DNA of 64,000 nucleotides from Macrophomina tecta (GCA_024180945.1 JAKSGN010000002.1:124001-188000); one strand, 5' to 3'; shown: positions 34,864-48,479, numbered from the stretch's first letter. Translations and numbers: made by a program. Notes: generated from the sequence alone by a model not told the origin.

Positions 34864-37800
34864 TACTATAAAAGCTAAAAATCTATAAAAATAGTAAAGC
34901 CATAACACTAGTATATTTATATAGAAAAAATAGTCTTAAAAATAAACGGCGCGTATAAGCCTAAATAAAATAGTAGTAAAAGCCTATATAAAAATAACGC
35001 CTATATAATATAGTAAAACTATAGAAATACTAACTAGGTTAAACTTTTATAGAAAAAGAATATCTCTAAGAAAAGAATTATAAATTTTAAAAACCGGCTT
35101 TAGACTAAAAGAAATAAATAAAAGAAAATTAAATAACTTATATAATTTAAAAAATAATAGTCTAGTAGTATAATACTCTCTTAACTAATATAGAAGTTAA
35201 ATTTTAGAAAATAGGCTTTAGTATCTAAGTTACGTAGAATCTATAGGGCCTATCTAAATTAACTTAATCTAAGATTAATAATTTAATATCTTTAATCTAG
35301 CTACTTTAATCTAGCTATATTAATCTAGATTACTATAACTTTTTTATAGTATATAAATATATTTCTTAGATAGTACTTTAATCTTTATAATTAACTTAAG
35401 ATTCTAATATAATACTATTAAAGATAATAAGCCTAATATATATTATATATTAATATATTATATAATTACTATTATTATTTTAATTCTTTATTCTTCTCTT
35501 ATCTTTTAAGATAAATTTCTTAGCTATTTAACCCTACTAAGCGATTCTAAAGCCTAGTAGAAAAGGCTACCATTATAACTAAATACTTTATAAGATTTAA
35601 TTTAAGAAGTATTTTTAATCTTATAAAGATTTAAGAAGGTAATAAATCTTTAATAGTCTTTTATATCTATTATAGTTTATTTAAATATCTTATTATATTT
35701 TTTAGCTTAACTAATATATTTACTATATATTAATAGTTTATTAACGATATATTAAGAGAATATCTTAACCAGTTTCTTATTATTTTTATTAATAATATAT
35801 TAATCTATTTAGATAACCTTAAGAAATATAAGAAATAAGTTTACTAAGTTTTAAATAAGCTAAAAATAGCTAATCTATTTATAAATAAAGAAAAAAGTAA
35901 ATTTTATATTATATAAATGATCTTCTTAGAATTTATTATTTCTAAGTATAGAATCTCTATAGATTTAGCTAAGATTAAAGCTATTTTAGATTAGAAAACT
36001 TTTAAAACTATTAAAAATCTATAGTTCTTTTTTAGATTTATTAATTTCTACTAATAGTTTATTAAAGACTATTTGCGCATTATACGGTCTTTATTTAAGC
36101 TTTTAAGAAAAGAATTATTCTTTATATAAACTAAGAAATAAGAAGATGTTTTTTAGACTCTTAAATAAGTATTTATATCTAAGTCTATACTAAAATACTT
36201 TAATTTAGCCCTAGAAATAGTTCTAGAAATAAACACTTTAGACTTTATTATATCTAAAATTATTAGCTAATAGATATAATACTTAGATAATAAAAGACTT
36301 TTATACCCTATAATCTATTACTCTAGAAAAATAACTCCCGCGAAGTAAAACTATAGTATAGAAGATAAAAAACTACTAGTAATAATAAAAAGTCTTAAGA
36401 AATTTAGATCTAAAGTAGTTAATCTAAGATAAACTCTTTTTATTTATATAAATTATATAAATCTACTTTCTTTTAAGAAAGCCTAGATTCTAAACTAAAG
36501 ATAAGTATATTAGGTAATTAAACTATCTAAACTTAATTTTAAGATAATCTACTATTCTAGTATTAAAAACTAAAGAGCTAATACTTTAATAAGATAGTCT
36601 AAAGACCTACTTAAAAAAAATTACTTCTATTTTAAGTAAAGAAAAGTTTAAAATCTCTATACTAAGAATAAGCTCTATTAAATTAAAGCTAAGAAATAAA
36701 ATTATATAACTACTTAAATAAGACTTACTCGTATAAGATATTAAGAATACTTTAAATACTAAAAAAACTTAGTATTCTAAAATAAATTTAGAGTTCTATA
36801 AATTTAAAAATAATCTTTTAGAAATAGACAGTTTAATCTATATTCTAGAAAATCTAGAACTATACTAAAAAATAATAAGTATCTAGTATAATTATTCTAT
36901 TGTAGAATATTTTAGATAAGCTACTATACTTAAGCTAATTATTTAAGACTTTTAGTAGTCTTCTATTTAAAAAAAAATAAGTTATTATATAAGAAACTAT
37001 AAAATCTACTAATAAATAAAGCTTATAAGATATTTATTTTATGGATTTCTTAAACCTCTTAGAATTTTCTAAAGGTATTAGACTTTTATTTTACTAGACT
37101 TTATTATAAAATTATCTAAGTTACTAAGTAAGAATACTATATTAGTAGTTATAAATTAACTAACTAAAATAGCCTATTTTATTTTTATTTAAAAATAATA
37201 AACTTAGAAGACCTTATATAGTTATACTAAGATTATATTTTTAAGCTATATAAATTATCTAATAATTAAATAACTAATTAAGAATCCATTTTTACTTTTA
37301 AGTTTATAAAGAACTTAGTACGTTTACTTAAAATTAAGCTAAAATAAAGTATAGTCTTTTATCTCTAAATAAATAGCTAAACTAAGTATATTAATACTAT
37401 TCTAGAATAATATCTCTATATCTATATTAACTACTAATAAAATAACTAGGTAGACTATCTTTTTCTTATAAAATTTATAAATAATAATATAGTTTTAGCT
37501 ACTACTAAAGCTATACTTTTTTTTACTAATTATAGCTTCTATCTAAGATATAAGATTTAATTAAATAGGTCTAATACTTTTTTAAACTAAGAATTAGTTC
37601 TCTATATAAAATAGCTTCGAAACCTAGAAGATTATTTAAAAGCTAAAATCTATTAGGCTTAAGAATTAGTATAAAAATAAGTTAATAAGTATTAGTAATT
37701 TTTTTCTATCTTTTATTCTAGCTAACCTATTTAGCTACTTAGAAGATATATAATAACTATATAATCTACTAATAAGCTTAATTTTAAGAAACTTAGTTCT

Positions 37801-38173
37801 TTTAAGATTAAAAATAAGATTTTAAACTATATATATAAATTAAAACTCTCTAGTACTATATATATATATTTAGTATTTTATATATTTTTACTAGAACTAA
37901 TAGTCTAAGACTCTCTTTTAGAGTAAGTCTAATTTCTACTACTATTAATTATAGTAGACAAATCTACTAAATACTATATAGAGAAAATTCTTAATATTAA
38001 AAAAATAAAAAACTAACTTAAATATCTTATTAAGTAGAAAGATTATTTAAAACCTACTTAGAAACTAATAGAAATAATTAAGAAGCTTAAAGCCTATAAC
38101 TAATTTTATTAATAATATTTTAATAAGCTATAAGTTAAATAGCTTATAGAAACTTACTTAAAAAAAAGCCTAC

Positions 38174-38521
38174 TATTATAAATAATACTCTACTCTAAGA
38201 TTACTAAGAAATAAAATTTCTAATTAAAAATTTTAATAAGTTAAATTATTTAAAATAGTCTTTACTAAAAGTCTATAGACTAGTCTTTTTAGATTTAGAC
38301 TAAATCCATGGACTTTATAGCCGAAAAACTAGAAAAACTAAGAAATAAAACTTATACTAGACTATATCTAGTCTAGTAGATAGGTCTAAGGGCCTAAGTA
38401 GAGTCTATTTATTTAAATACTTTATATTTACCTAGAGATTAACTTCTCAGAATAAAATAAGATTTTTAAATAAAAAACTAGTATAGTAACTAAGTAATTT
38501 TTACTAAGAAATACTAGTACT
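38174..38521 (+). repeat. I2 3' LTR, left part only (348 bp)
   Basis: It starts TATTATAAATAATACTC after AAAAAAAGCCTAC and matches the first 348 bp of the 797-bp LTR I. It breaks at AGTACTA, where the inverted K repeat starts. Confidence 0.82.
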
Positions 38522-39370
38522 ATTAATAAAAGAAATACTTTATAAAAAAGTATCTAGTAAGCTAAAGAATAAAGACGACTAGAACTATATAAAAAATAAA
38601 AAAAATAAAAGAAGAGTCTAAAATAACTCTATTATATAATATTTTATAGGCAATTAAATAGAGTAATAAAACTAAAAAAATTTATTTTAAAAGAAGAAAA
38701 AGAATTATTACTTTTATATATTCTATAAATACACCGCGAAGTAGTATTTAAATATTATTATTTTTTTTTATTTTAAGAGTTATTTCTCTTCTTTTTATAC
38801 TAGTAAATATTATTTATATATTTAGCTTTTTTTTACGCTAGTAAACGTTATCTATTAAACTTTTTTCTAATAAGGATTATTCTACTTTATTCTATACTAG
38901 TAAATATTACTTGTTTATTATACTTTTATAGCCGTATTATAAAGTTTTTTTATAGCGAAAAATCTTTTTTTAATATATTAATTAGAGCTTTCTTTTTAAG
39001 GTACTCTTTAAAGTTTTATTTTTTATATAAAAAGAATTATTCTCGCCTTAACTAGCTTATTTATTTTTTACTTTATAATATTTTATCTAGAGCTTTAAGC
39101 TTATTATCCCTTAGTAGCTTCTAAAAGTAAAAATATAAGACTTATAGTCTATAGAAGTAGATATAGTATCTATTAAAATTACTAATTACCTAGCGTTATA
39201 ATCTTTATACTAATTTTTATAGTAGGGGCTTTTTTTTAATATATTTATTAGTATTCTACTCTTTTTATAAGAAAATAAGGAAAAGATATTCTTCTAAAAA
39301 AATATTAATTTATAATAAAAATAACTCTAAAAGTAGACCTAGAACCGAGTATACTAAGAAAAAATAGTAA
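38522..39370. repeat. Repeat K, copy 2 (inverted)
   Basis: Reverse-complement match to 13600-14590: TTAATAAAAGAAATAC at 38522 mirrors GTATTTCTTTTATTAA at 14555-14570; the array of CTAGTAAATATTA-type units at about 38795-38960 mirrors the 38-bp satellite; and AATATTAATTTATAA near 39300 mirrors the start of copy 1. No coding frame is recognised. Confidence 0.7.
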
Positions 39371-42300
39371 AGAAAGAAAAGAAATAAAAAAATAAAAATA
39401 AGTAAAGTAAATTAATTATCTTTATTAATAAGTTTAAAGCTTCTAAGAATATTAGTTAAGTATAATAACTAAGAAGACCTATATTTAGCTAGATATAAAT
39501 CTTTTTATATATAAACTAAGATTTATATTTTATTAAATATAAGTCTCTTTAAACTTTTTATTCTCTATATAAGCGTATCTACTTAGCTATTTTTATATTT
39601 TTAGTCTTTAATAAATCTCTCTAAAACCCTAGATCTATATTATAGTTATAACTACTTTATTTTCTATAAATTATTCTATTAGTATTTCGCTAATATCTTA
39701 TTATTCTATAAACTAAAACCGCTACTATCTTCTACTATTTTTAAATTAAATCGCCTCTCTTTTCTTTACTAGCTATAAACTAATTATTTATATTAGTAAC
39801 TACTAATAGATTATTCTAATTCTTTTTTTTTTAATAAGCGTATTAGATATAGAATAGATTCTACTTATTAATAAATTAGTATAGTACTTATTAAATAGCT
39901 TTATAAAGTTAAATCTTTTTTTACTATAGCTCTTAATAGATAGTTTAATCTCTAGATTAGTCTTATAAATATTTTTATACTTTATATAAGGTAGTTCTAG
40001 CTTTTTATCTTTCTTAATTCTAATAAATATAGTATTAGTATAAATCTATCGCGTAGACTTACTCTCTTAGTTATATTTCTAGAAAATCGTAGGCCTTAAA
40101 GTAATAACTATACTAAAAGCTACTAGATTTATATTAGACTTTATTAATTTAAAGCTTTTAGCTATTTAGTTTTTAAAAACTATAAATAACTTATTTAACT
40201 TATTATATTTAATATAACTACTAAATATCTTTTTTTCTTTAGTAGAAATTCTATTATATATTTTACGAGTCTATTTAACTTTTTTTTTATTATATAGAGA
40301 TATTTTATAGTTAATAATAGCTTTATTATATTTTTAATATAGTATATACCTACACTCTTTAGATAAATAAGATATTCTATAAAGAGAAGCTAAGCTATTA
40401 ATAAATTAAATAAGCTTAGAGTAACTAATAAAGCTATAATAATAAGTCTTACTAAATACTACTATTTAAAGCTATAAGAAAGAATATTATCTAATAAGCT
40501 AAGTAAAGAGTATAAAAATTATTAAAAAGTAATATTTATTATAAGAAAGCTCTTTATTAAAAAGCTTTATATAGTATTAATAGTACTAGATATTTTTCTT
40601 AAGTACCTACTAAAGTTAAGTTAGGTTAGTACTAGAATATTTATTCTAAATATTAAATATATTAGTAATACTATATATTTTTTAATTACTATTTTTAATT
40701 AATTTTTTTTCTAATTTTTTTTAATCTTACTTACTTTAGTAGTAATACTATAACTTCTACTTAGAATTATCTTTAAAGTATCTAAAGCTACTTAAATTAA
40801 TATTATTTATATTATAACTCTAAATAAGAAGATACTTTTTAATTTTAAGCTTCTTTATTTAATAAAAAGAATTATTAAAGATATCTTTAATAATTTTTAA
40901 AAGAATATTATTAATTTTTTTTTTATTATAGTACTTTTAGTCTTAATTTCTACTACTATATATAAATCTTAAAAATATATAGTATAAGGCTAGCTACTAG
41001 TAGAGATTTATAATAAAGTTACTAGTATATTATAGCTCTTACTAAAATCTAAGTTATTTAGACTCTCTTTTAGATCTAATTTAATACTAATAGAGTACTC
41101 GTAATAATATTTTTTATTATAAGCGATCTAGCGATTAAATTTATTATTAAGGTATTTAATATATTTGTTAAAAAATATAATAATCTTTAAATTATTAAGG
41201 TTTTAACTCTTTCTATATTAATATAAAAAACTTTACTTAGTTAATATTAATCTATTTACTTTTTTCTTACTCTTAAACTTCTTAGAAAAGCTAGTACTAA
41301 ATAGATAATTCTTCTTTAAAAAAAATATAAAATTAATTATTTTAATTCTTTTAGAGAGTAGAATCTACTAATTAATAAAAATATATTTATAATTTATTAG
41401 AAAACTAAAACTATCTCTTATAAAGTTTTTTTTTTAAAAAAACCTCTACTACTTCGCGAGTAGTAGTATTTAAAGCTATCTTTTTATAATCTAATATAGT
41501 ATAGATTTTATAAGTATCTATATTTCTAGATATCTTTCTACTCTTTCTAGAATTAGAATTATAAATAGTAATAGTCTAATATATCTTAATCTAATCTTTA
41601 CTAATAAAGTAGAGAAAGAAAAAAAATATAATAGTACTTTATAAAATAATAATATATTATATAGTTAATCTACTTAATAGTATACTTAAAAGATATATTC
41701 TATCTAGTCTAAGAGCTAACGTATCTTAAGTAGTTTTATAAGGCTAAATTTTTAGAAACTAAAGTCTTTACTATTTCTTTACTCTAAGTTTTTATAATAT
41801 TATTTTAAAACCTATATATATTTATAATTATTTTACTACTATTCTTAAATATTTTTTTTCTAATTTTATTTACTTTCTTTATTACTAAATTATAATTATC
41901 TAGGGCTAATTTCTTTATCTCTATATTCTATTCTATAATTTTAGCTAGGATTACGAGTCTATTACTAGTAGAATTTATAAGCGTAACTAATATACTATAA
42001 ATCTTTATATATCTCTCTTTTTTTTACTCTCTAGGCTTAAGCTTATTAAGCTTATAAATAAGTAGCTTTATATTCTTTATAGAGTTAAATATTTTAAGAA
42101 TATTTTCTAAGTATTAAGCTTTTTAAGTAATAAATATAGACTCTTTTATAATCTTACTTAGAGTTTCTAGATTAAAGACTTTTAAATCTTTAGCTATAAT
42201 CTATTTATTTATCTATTATACCGTTTTTTATACTACTAACTTTATAACTTAGGTTATAGAAGAATTTAGTATCTTATAAAAATAAGAGAAAGTAACTAGA

Positions 42301-43278
42301 GAAAAAGATAAAGATAAATTTAAAAAAAATATTTTAAAAAGAATTTAAAGAAGTAGTAGATTAAATACTACTAAAAAAAATTCTTAGTAGGCTTATAATT
42401 AGATTTTTCGTATACGAATAAGTTATATAGGATAAAGACTTATTATAAAAAATATTATTAATAATCTTATTAATCGTCTTTTTAAAAGGCGAAGCTCTAG
42501 TAGAAATAAATATACTTTTATTTATTATTAATTTACTTTAGCTATACTAAGACTATTCTTAGATATCTAAGAAACTAGCGCGAGGTACTATCTAAATTCT
42601 AAGATCTTAAGTAGAAGTATATCTCTAATAGTAAGTAAAAATACAAATATAAAATATAAATATTAATAATATAGTCTTTTAAAATAAATAAGTAGGTAAA
42701 AGAGATTTAAAAAAAAACTTAGACTTTAGTAATTAATACTTAGCTTTAAGAGTATTTAAAATATACTTTTTAGTTTTAATAAACTACTAGCGCTAGGCTA
42801 TAATTTACTTAAGCTTTAAAGTAGATATCTTAAATATAAAAGAATATAAAAGAATAAAGTAATAAAAGTTTATATAGTAAAATTCTTTTAGAATAAGAGG
42901 CTTAAAGAAGCTTTAGTAATAAAGATAAAAAATATAAATTAGTTAGCTATAGTTAGTATATTAATATATTCTAGATTTTTATATTTAGCTACGTATCGTA
43001 TACACCTTATCTAGGTAATTAGATTTTATATTTATATACGTATAGCTATATTTATAGATAGACCTATAGTCTTAATAAAAGAGAAAGTTATTTTAGATAG
43101 CTAGTCTCTTATATTTCTATTTATAAATAAATACGCTTTATTTATAATATACTTACTAATTTACTTTCGGCTATATATAGCCTAATTAATATAATTTTAT
43201 ACTATTTATTATATTATCTAGCTCTTTTATTTAGTAATAAATAGTTTAGCTATTTAGCCTTTCTAATCTATACTTAAA
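39371..43278. other. Unassigned decayed repeat sequence
   Basis: About 3.9 kb of TA-rich sequence without an assigned element. On the minus strand at about 42300-41600 a frame read through TAA/TAG codons is rich in Lys, Ile and Ser (RFIVYLVTLINSTSNRLVIL, KKLALDNYNLVIKKVNKIRK), which could be a retrotransposon Gag or another element protein, but no diagnostic motif is seen. It is bounded by copies of a 72-78-bp palindromic doublet at both ends. It may be a downstream part of element J or a separate element; the sequence does not decide. Confidence 0.35.
39475..39546 (-). repeat. Palindromic doublet, copy 1
   Basis: Two imperfect palindromes of the type ACTTATATTTAATTAAATAT-AAGT separated by about 20 bp; first CTATATTTAGCTAGATATAA, then TTATATTTTATTAAATATAA. 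Two further same-strand copies are at 43279-43356 and 47223-47295. Confidence 0.65.
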
Positions 43279-43356
43279 AGACTTATATCTAATTAAATAT
43301 AAGTTATAGCCTATATACTTACTCTAAGAAGCTTATATTTAACTAAATATAAATCT
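43279..43356 (-). repeat. Palindromic doublet, copy 2
   Basis: Contains ACTTATATCTAATTAAATAT and CTTATATTTAACTAAATATA, in the same order and strand as copies 1 and 3. Sequence outside the doublets is unrelated between copies. Confidence 0.65.
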
Positions 43357-46300
43357 CTTATTTACTACTACTTACTATAACTAACTAAAAAAAATAAAGC
43401 TAAATCTAACTTTATATATTTTAAATCTAAATAGTATATTTTTATTTACTACGTTTTTTTTATTTTTTTTTATCTAGTTTACTAGTATTATTTCTTTAAG
43501 CGTATTACTAAATATATATATTATAGTTAATATTTCTTAGGTTATCTAATTTCTTAAGAATTAGATATAGTAATATAATCTCGCTAGCTAATTTATTAAT
43601 ATTTCTACTTATTTTAGTTTTTTAAAGGCTTACTCGCTTCTATTCTTCTTTTATATTAAAACGCTTTAATTTATTTACTAATACTATTTCTTTTAGCTTA
43701 GTATTATTTAACTTAGCTAAATAGTAGGTTCTTATTTCTATATTAATATAAATTACCTAGTATAGTTTTTTTTAGTAAAAGGTAAACTTCTTATCTTACT
43801 ATATAAAATTTTTAGTTTTATATAATAATACTAAGATTTTTAGAAGTAATAGCTTATCTTTATTATAAAGATAATAATATTTATTAAAATATTTTTTATA
43901 AGCTTTTTTTTTCTCTTTATATATAGCTTTATTATTTCTTTAGCTTTTTTTCTATAATTAAGTTTTTTTACTTTAGCTATTAGAAGCTTCTTTATTATTT
44001 TTATAGTTTTTTAGTTAATAATCTTCTAATTCTTTACTTTAAGGTCTACTAGAAGAATTAAATCGCTTTTAGATAAAAGCTTAGCTAGCGTTATTTTAGT
44101 AGTTATTTTAATTATAGAATAATCTATCTAAAGTATAATATAGAAATAATTAAACTACTCTTAGTTAGTTTTAGTAATAAGCTTTACTAAGAAATTTTTA
44201 ATTAGCTTATATTCTACTTCTACTAATCTATAAGCTATTATATAATAGGCTAAAATTTCTACTTTCTTAATTCTTTATTAAGCTAGTAAGTACTCTATTT
44301 TATTTTTATTCTTCGGGCTTTTATTAATTATTATAATTCTTAGATATTTATATCTATAGATAATATCTTAGTAGATAAACTTAGTAATAATTTTTAAAGT
44401 ATTTTTTTATAGTATTTTTTCTTTAGACTAGTTAGATACTAATTCGCGGGCTATTATAATAAACTTATATTTTTTTACTTTTAATATTTTTATTATATTA
44501 ATTTTCTATTTTTTTCTTATAGCTAAACTTTATAATAGATATAGCTAGGCTTTTTTTTATACTATATTTTTACGCTAATACTCTATATAGATAGCGTAGT
44601 ATTTTTTAATATTTTTTTATACTTCTAGCTAATAGTATTAATTAGCTATTTTATAATATATAGTCTCTTTTTCTTTATAACTATATTTATTATATAGTAA
44701 ATAAATTATTTCTTACTTTCTCTTATTACTATCTATAATTCTTTAAATTAGACTAGTTCTAATTACTTTTTAAAATAATATATATTTCTAAATTATATAC
44801 TTAAGCGCTTTTTTTTTAAAGCTAGTAAATTCTTTTTTATAAGCTATAGAGGTCTATATAAAGCTATTAACTACTAAGTAATATTTAATTACTATTTTAA
44901 CTAATATATCTTATCTAGTAGATTTCTAATATTAGATTTTTTTTTTTTTAAGTAAGAGTCTAATCTTTTCTTTAACTACTATCTTTAGCTATTTTTATAG
45001 AAAAAGTATAGTATTTTAAAATTCTAGGCCTTAGATCTTATAGTACTAGATTTTCTAGATTTCTAAATTTTTATTTTCTAGTTTTTTAAAGTCTAGTTTT
45101 CTAGTTTTCTTAATCTTAGTAACTAGAAATCCTAAGCTTATAATCTCTAGTTTTTACTTTAAAATTTTCTATTTCTAAGACTCTAGTTTTTAAGTATTTA
45201 TTTTTCTAGTCTTTAGTTCTTAATTCTAAGTTTTCTTTACTAGGGTCCTTAGTTTTTAATTAATTAAGCTAGATATCTATCTAGTTATCTAAGTCTCTAT
45301 TTAAGTTTTTATATTTTCTAGGCCTAAGTCTTTTTTTAGATAATATATTAGCTATAATATTCTTATTTTCTAAAATATATTATATCTTAAAATCTATAAG
45401 ATAGATCTAGATAAGCTATTTAATAATTAGCGCTCTAGATAAATCTATTATTATTTACTAGAGTTAAGTAACTAGAACTTTATAGTCTATTTTTATTATA
45501 AATTATACTTTATAGAGCTAATAGCGAAATTACTTTAGTCTATATATAAGTACTTTATATTTTAGTTTACTACTATTATACTTTTTCTTAGTAGAGAACT
45601 AAATTCTAGATTTAAATTATATAGAGCGTCTTCTTTTATTATAGCTAATCTAAACTAAATATACGCTCTATTCTTACTTTAAAGTATTTACTTATATAAT
45701 AATTTTACTATAGCCTTTCTTATAATTAACTAATATTAGAGGAGAAAAAAAGTAATAGCTATTTTAAGCTTATTTATAGCTTTCTAGTACTTATTTATCT
45801 ATTTAAAGACGATATTTTTTCTAAAAAAATTATATAACGGCTTAGCGCTTATATTATAGTAGAATACCTATACTTAATAGTAGCTATAGAGTTTAAAAAA
45901 CTCTTATACTTCTTATTAACTCTAATAGAATAGCTAATTTAAAATCTTCTTAATCTTTTTTAGATTAGAATATCTTTTATTAGTATTATAAATATAATCT
46001 AAAATAGCTATATCTTCTTAGTAGAAGTACGTTTTTTTTAAAATTATATAGCCTGCTCTTTCTATATTATATAATATAGTATTAAGATTTTAGATATACT
46101 TAACTATAAATTTCTATAGTTTAGGTTTAATCTCTTTATTTTTATAATTAAATCGTAGCCTATTAATTATAATATTATTAATATAGTTTTAAGCTTTTTA
46201 TAGAATATAGTTCTTACATATAAATATAATAGTATATTAGAACTATGTAACTAAGTTAGTCGCCCCCTATAAAACTATTATATAGCGTAAAAGACTAATT

Positions 46301-47222
46301 AAAGTATTAAAAGCTATTAGATTCTAACTTTTCTTTATTAGCGATATTTAGTTATATTTTAAGAAGAAGTTTAAACGGCTAAAAATCTTCTTTTTAAAAA
46401 AGTATTTTATAAATTTATTAGTATTTAGAGAGAAATATACATCTCTAATTATTATTTAATTAATATTAATTATAAAATTAATTAAGTAATACTTTTTATT
46501 CTTCTTCTTTACTAAGAAGAAGAAGTTCTAATATAAAAAATTATTATACTTTAGAATTTTTTTTAGTCTATTTTTTAATATCATAATAACTTTTTTTAAA
46601 AAGTTTTTAGAACTTAGATTTTCTTTACTTACTATAGTTTATACGAAATAGTTTTAATTATAGTAAGCGGTATAATTTTATTACTAATTTTATCTTTTTC
46701 TTTAAAGGTCTAGAATAATACTTATTTATAATTAAAGAATATCTTAATTAGTAGCTTTTTTTCTTATTTAGTTACTATATTACTAATATTTAGTTTCTTA
46801 ATTTACTTTAGAATTAGGTAAGCTTTTCTTACTAGTTTATTAAATTTTTTAGTAACTAGATAATTATAGAGACTATCTAATAGTCTAGCTAAAATAGCTT
46901 ATTTTTATTTAATAGTTTTTTATTTCTAAAGCTAATTTATCTTAGATATACTTTTATTTAGATTAGAATTATCTATTAGTTATACTTTATTAGCTTTTCT
47001 TTTATATATTATACTTACTTATTTTTTTTAGTTTTTTTAGAGAATTAATCTTTCTTTTAGTTTTTTAAACTTTCTACGCTAAAATAAATTATTCATAATA
47101 AATAAATTATTAAAATAGATTAAAATAAAGAGAGATAAAGAAAAATTATTATATATTTATATACGCTACTTACTATTCTTACTTATAAAAGAATATATAA
47201 GGTTTAGCGTATTTTTAGTAAG
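43357..47222 (-). pseudogene. Gypsy-like element J, RT and integrase remnant (minus strand)
   Basis: Minus strand, 5' to 3' downward. RT at about 46600-45850 includes FFFLVKKKNKKYYLINF, ININ-(Q)-IIIRDVYFSLNTNKF, FSRLNFF and NTLISLLRYI, then FIVKYI-(Q)-NLNTILYNIER, AGYIILKKTYFY and IAILDYIYNTNKRYSNLKKI. This RT type (a D-A-x-L-P-P block and an 'E-R-A-G' helix) is a distinct gypsy lineage found in fungi, unlike A-I here. The integrase C-terminal part is near 44400-43900 (EYKLIKNFLVKLITKTN, then SKSDLILLVDLKVKN). All frames have many stops. Gag and protease lie beyond element C, at 62877-64000. Confidence 0.72.
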
Positions 47223-47295
47223 AGACTTATATCTAGCTAAATATAAATTTCTAGGTATATAGACTAAGAACTTATATTTAATTAAATATAAGTCT
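47223..47295 (-). repeat. Palindromic doublet, copy 3
   Basis: Contains ACTTATATCTAGCTAAATAT and ACTTATATTTAATTAAATAT. It lies between the RT of element J and the insertion point of element C. Confidence 0.65.
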
Positions 47296-47437
47296 TTAAA
47301 TATCTTAGTATCTTTTTTTTAATTTATCTCTATTAATTCTTTTAGAGAGTCTTTATCTTTATTCTCTATATATATTAGCATAAAACGCTATATTTATAAC
47401 TTTATATTATTATTTTCTACTAGGACTTTATTCTTTA

Positions 47438-48180
47438 TATTATAAATCCTAGAGGATAAGGACTTTATAACCCTATAGATAGAAAGCCCGCACGAAAAAA
47501 AATATTATAGAAACTAAGAATTCTTATAAATAGTAGAGCCGTATAGCTAAAATACCTATATGGGAAAACTAGCCTTAAGAAAAAACGGCGTATATAGTCC
47601 TAAGCCTAGTAGTAATAGAAGCCCGTATAAAAATAATACCTACGTAGTATAGTAACTATCTAGAAGAATAGTAGAACTAAGTTTCTATAGAAAAAAGACA
47701 CCTATAGAAAAAGAGTATAGATCTAAAAAATTAACTTTAGATATAAGAAATAAATAAGAGAATATTAAATATATCGTCCACTTATTAAGATAGAAGTTAG
47801 GTTTTAAAAAATAGGCTTTAGCACCTAAGTTATATAGAACCTACTAAGCCTACTAAATAATAAAGAACTACGACTATTCTCTATAATACTTAAATAACTA
47901 AGAATACTAACTATCTACTACTATCTATAAATTACTATATATTTTCTATAGTATATAGATATACTTTTTAGATAGTACTTTAATCTTTATAGTTAACTTA
48001 AAATTCTAATATAGACTTATTAGAGGTAATAAGCCTAACGCGTATTATATATTAATCTATTATATAATCGCTATTTTTTATTTTAATTCTTTACCATTTT
48101 TTTATTTTTTAAAGTAAATCTTATTACTATTTAATCCTACTAGGTAACTCTAAAGCCTAGTAGAAGAGACTATTATTATA
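47438..48180 (+). repeat. C 5' LTR (743 bp)
   Basis: It starts TATTATAAATCC and ends CTATTATTATA. Preceded by target duplication CTTTA and followed by CTTTAACTACTATTC, the same internal start as element B. Confidence 0.93.
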
Positions 48181-48479
48181 CTTTAACTACTATTCTTATA
48201 AGAGAAGATAGTTCCGAGAAAAGAAATACTTAATAATAAGATAATATTACTTAATACTTAATATTAACTAAGTAATATAATAAATAACGTTAATATAAAT
48301 AATAATAGTTTTCTATAGCTAACTATAGCCGACCTCTTTTAGGTTATTTAAGATATATAAGACTAGATTAGCGAACTACGTAGATAACTCTAGAAGTAGA
48401 CTAATAAAAATATATAGCTCTATTAATAAATAGGCGAACTTTATAACTAAGCTATTTTAATAATTTCTATTCTAGTACC

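Larger units (their letters stand above)
32943..35577 (+). repeat. Solo LTR of the A/B/C chromovirus family (subfamily b), carrying Fot-1
   Basis: It starts TATTATAAATTC and ends CATTATA, with a perfect 5-bp target duplication ACTAA at 32938-32942 and 35578-35582 inside the I2 RT. Without Fot-1 it is about 780 bp and is closest to B's 789-bp 3' LTR. The absence of internal sequence shows LTR-LTR recombination removed the element. Confidence 0.92.
31900..38173 (+). pseudogene. pol remnant of element I2, RT split by a solo LTR
   Basis: RT begins near 32780, stops at 32942 and resumes at 35578; FINNILIYLDNLKKYKK marks the YLDD region (about 35788-35840). RNase H at 36230-36560 is well preserved (IYYSRKITPA, NYSIEDKKLLVIIKSLKKF). 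Integrase spans about 36900-37690 (IN-(x)-LTKIAYFI, FIYKFINNNIVLATTKAI-like, TNYSFYPRYRI). The chromodomain lies at 37980-38120 (KYYIEKILNIKKIKN, LKYLIK-(W)-KDYLKPT). It gives the uninterrupted reference for I1. Dead by RIP. Confidence 0.82.
29780..38521 (+). mobile_element. Ty3/gypsy chromovirus I, copy 2 (I2), with nested insertions
   Basis: Second copy of family I: 5' LTR 29780-30576, gag about 30577-31900, pol to about 38120 and a 3' LTR cut after 348 bp at 38521. Inserted into an LTR3. A solo LTR with a DNA transposon inside it (32943-35577) interrupts the RT. It retains rather more CG-containing codons than I1. All frames carry stops. Confidence 0.87.

Noticed and set aside
34663..34908. 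81-codon minus-strand frame crossing the right TIR of Fot-1
   Set aside because: It overlaps the zinc knuckle coding region and runs across the transposon border into LTR sequence, so it cannot be an element gene.
43357..47222. Interpretation of element J as a LINE
   Set aside because: RT is followed by an integrase C-terminal region and preceded, across element C, by an aspartic protease, which fits an LTR retrotransposon rather than a LINE.
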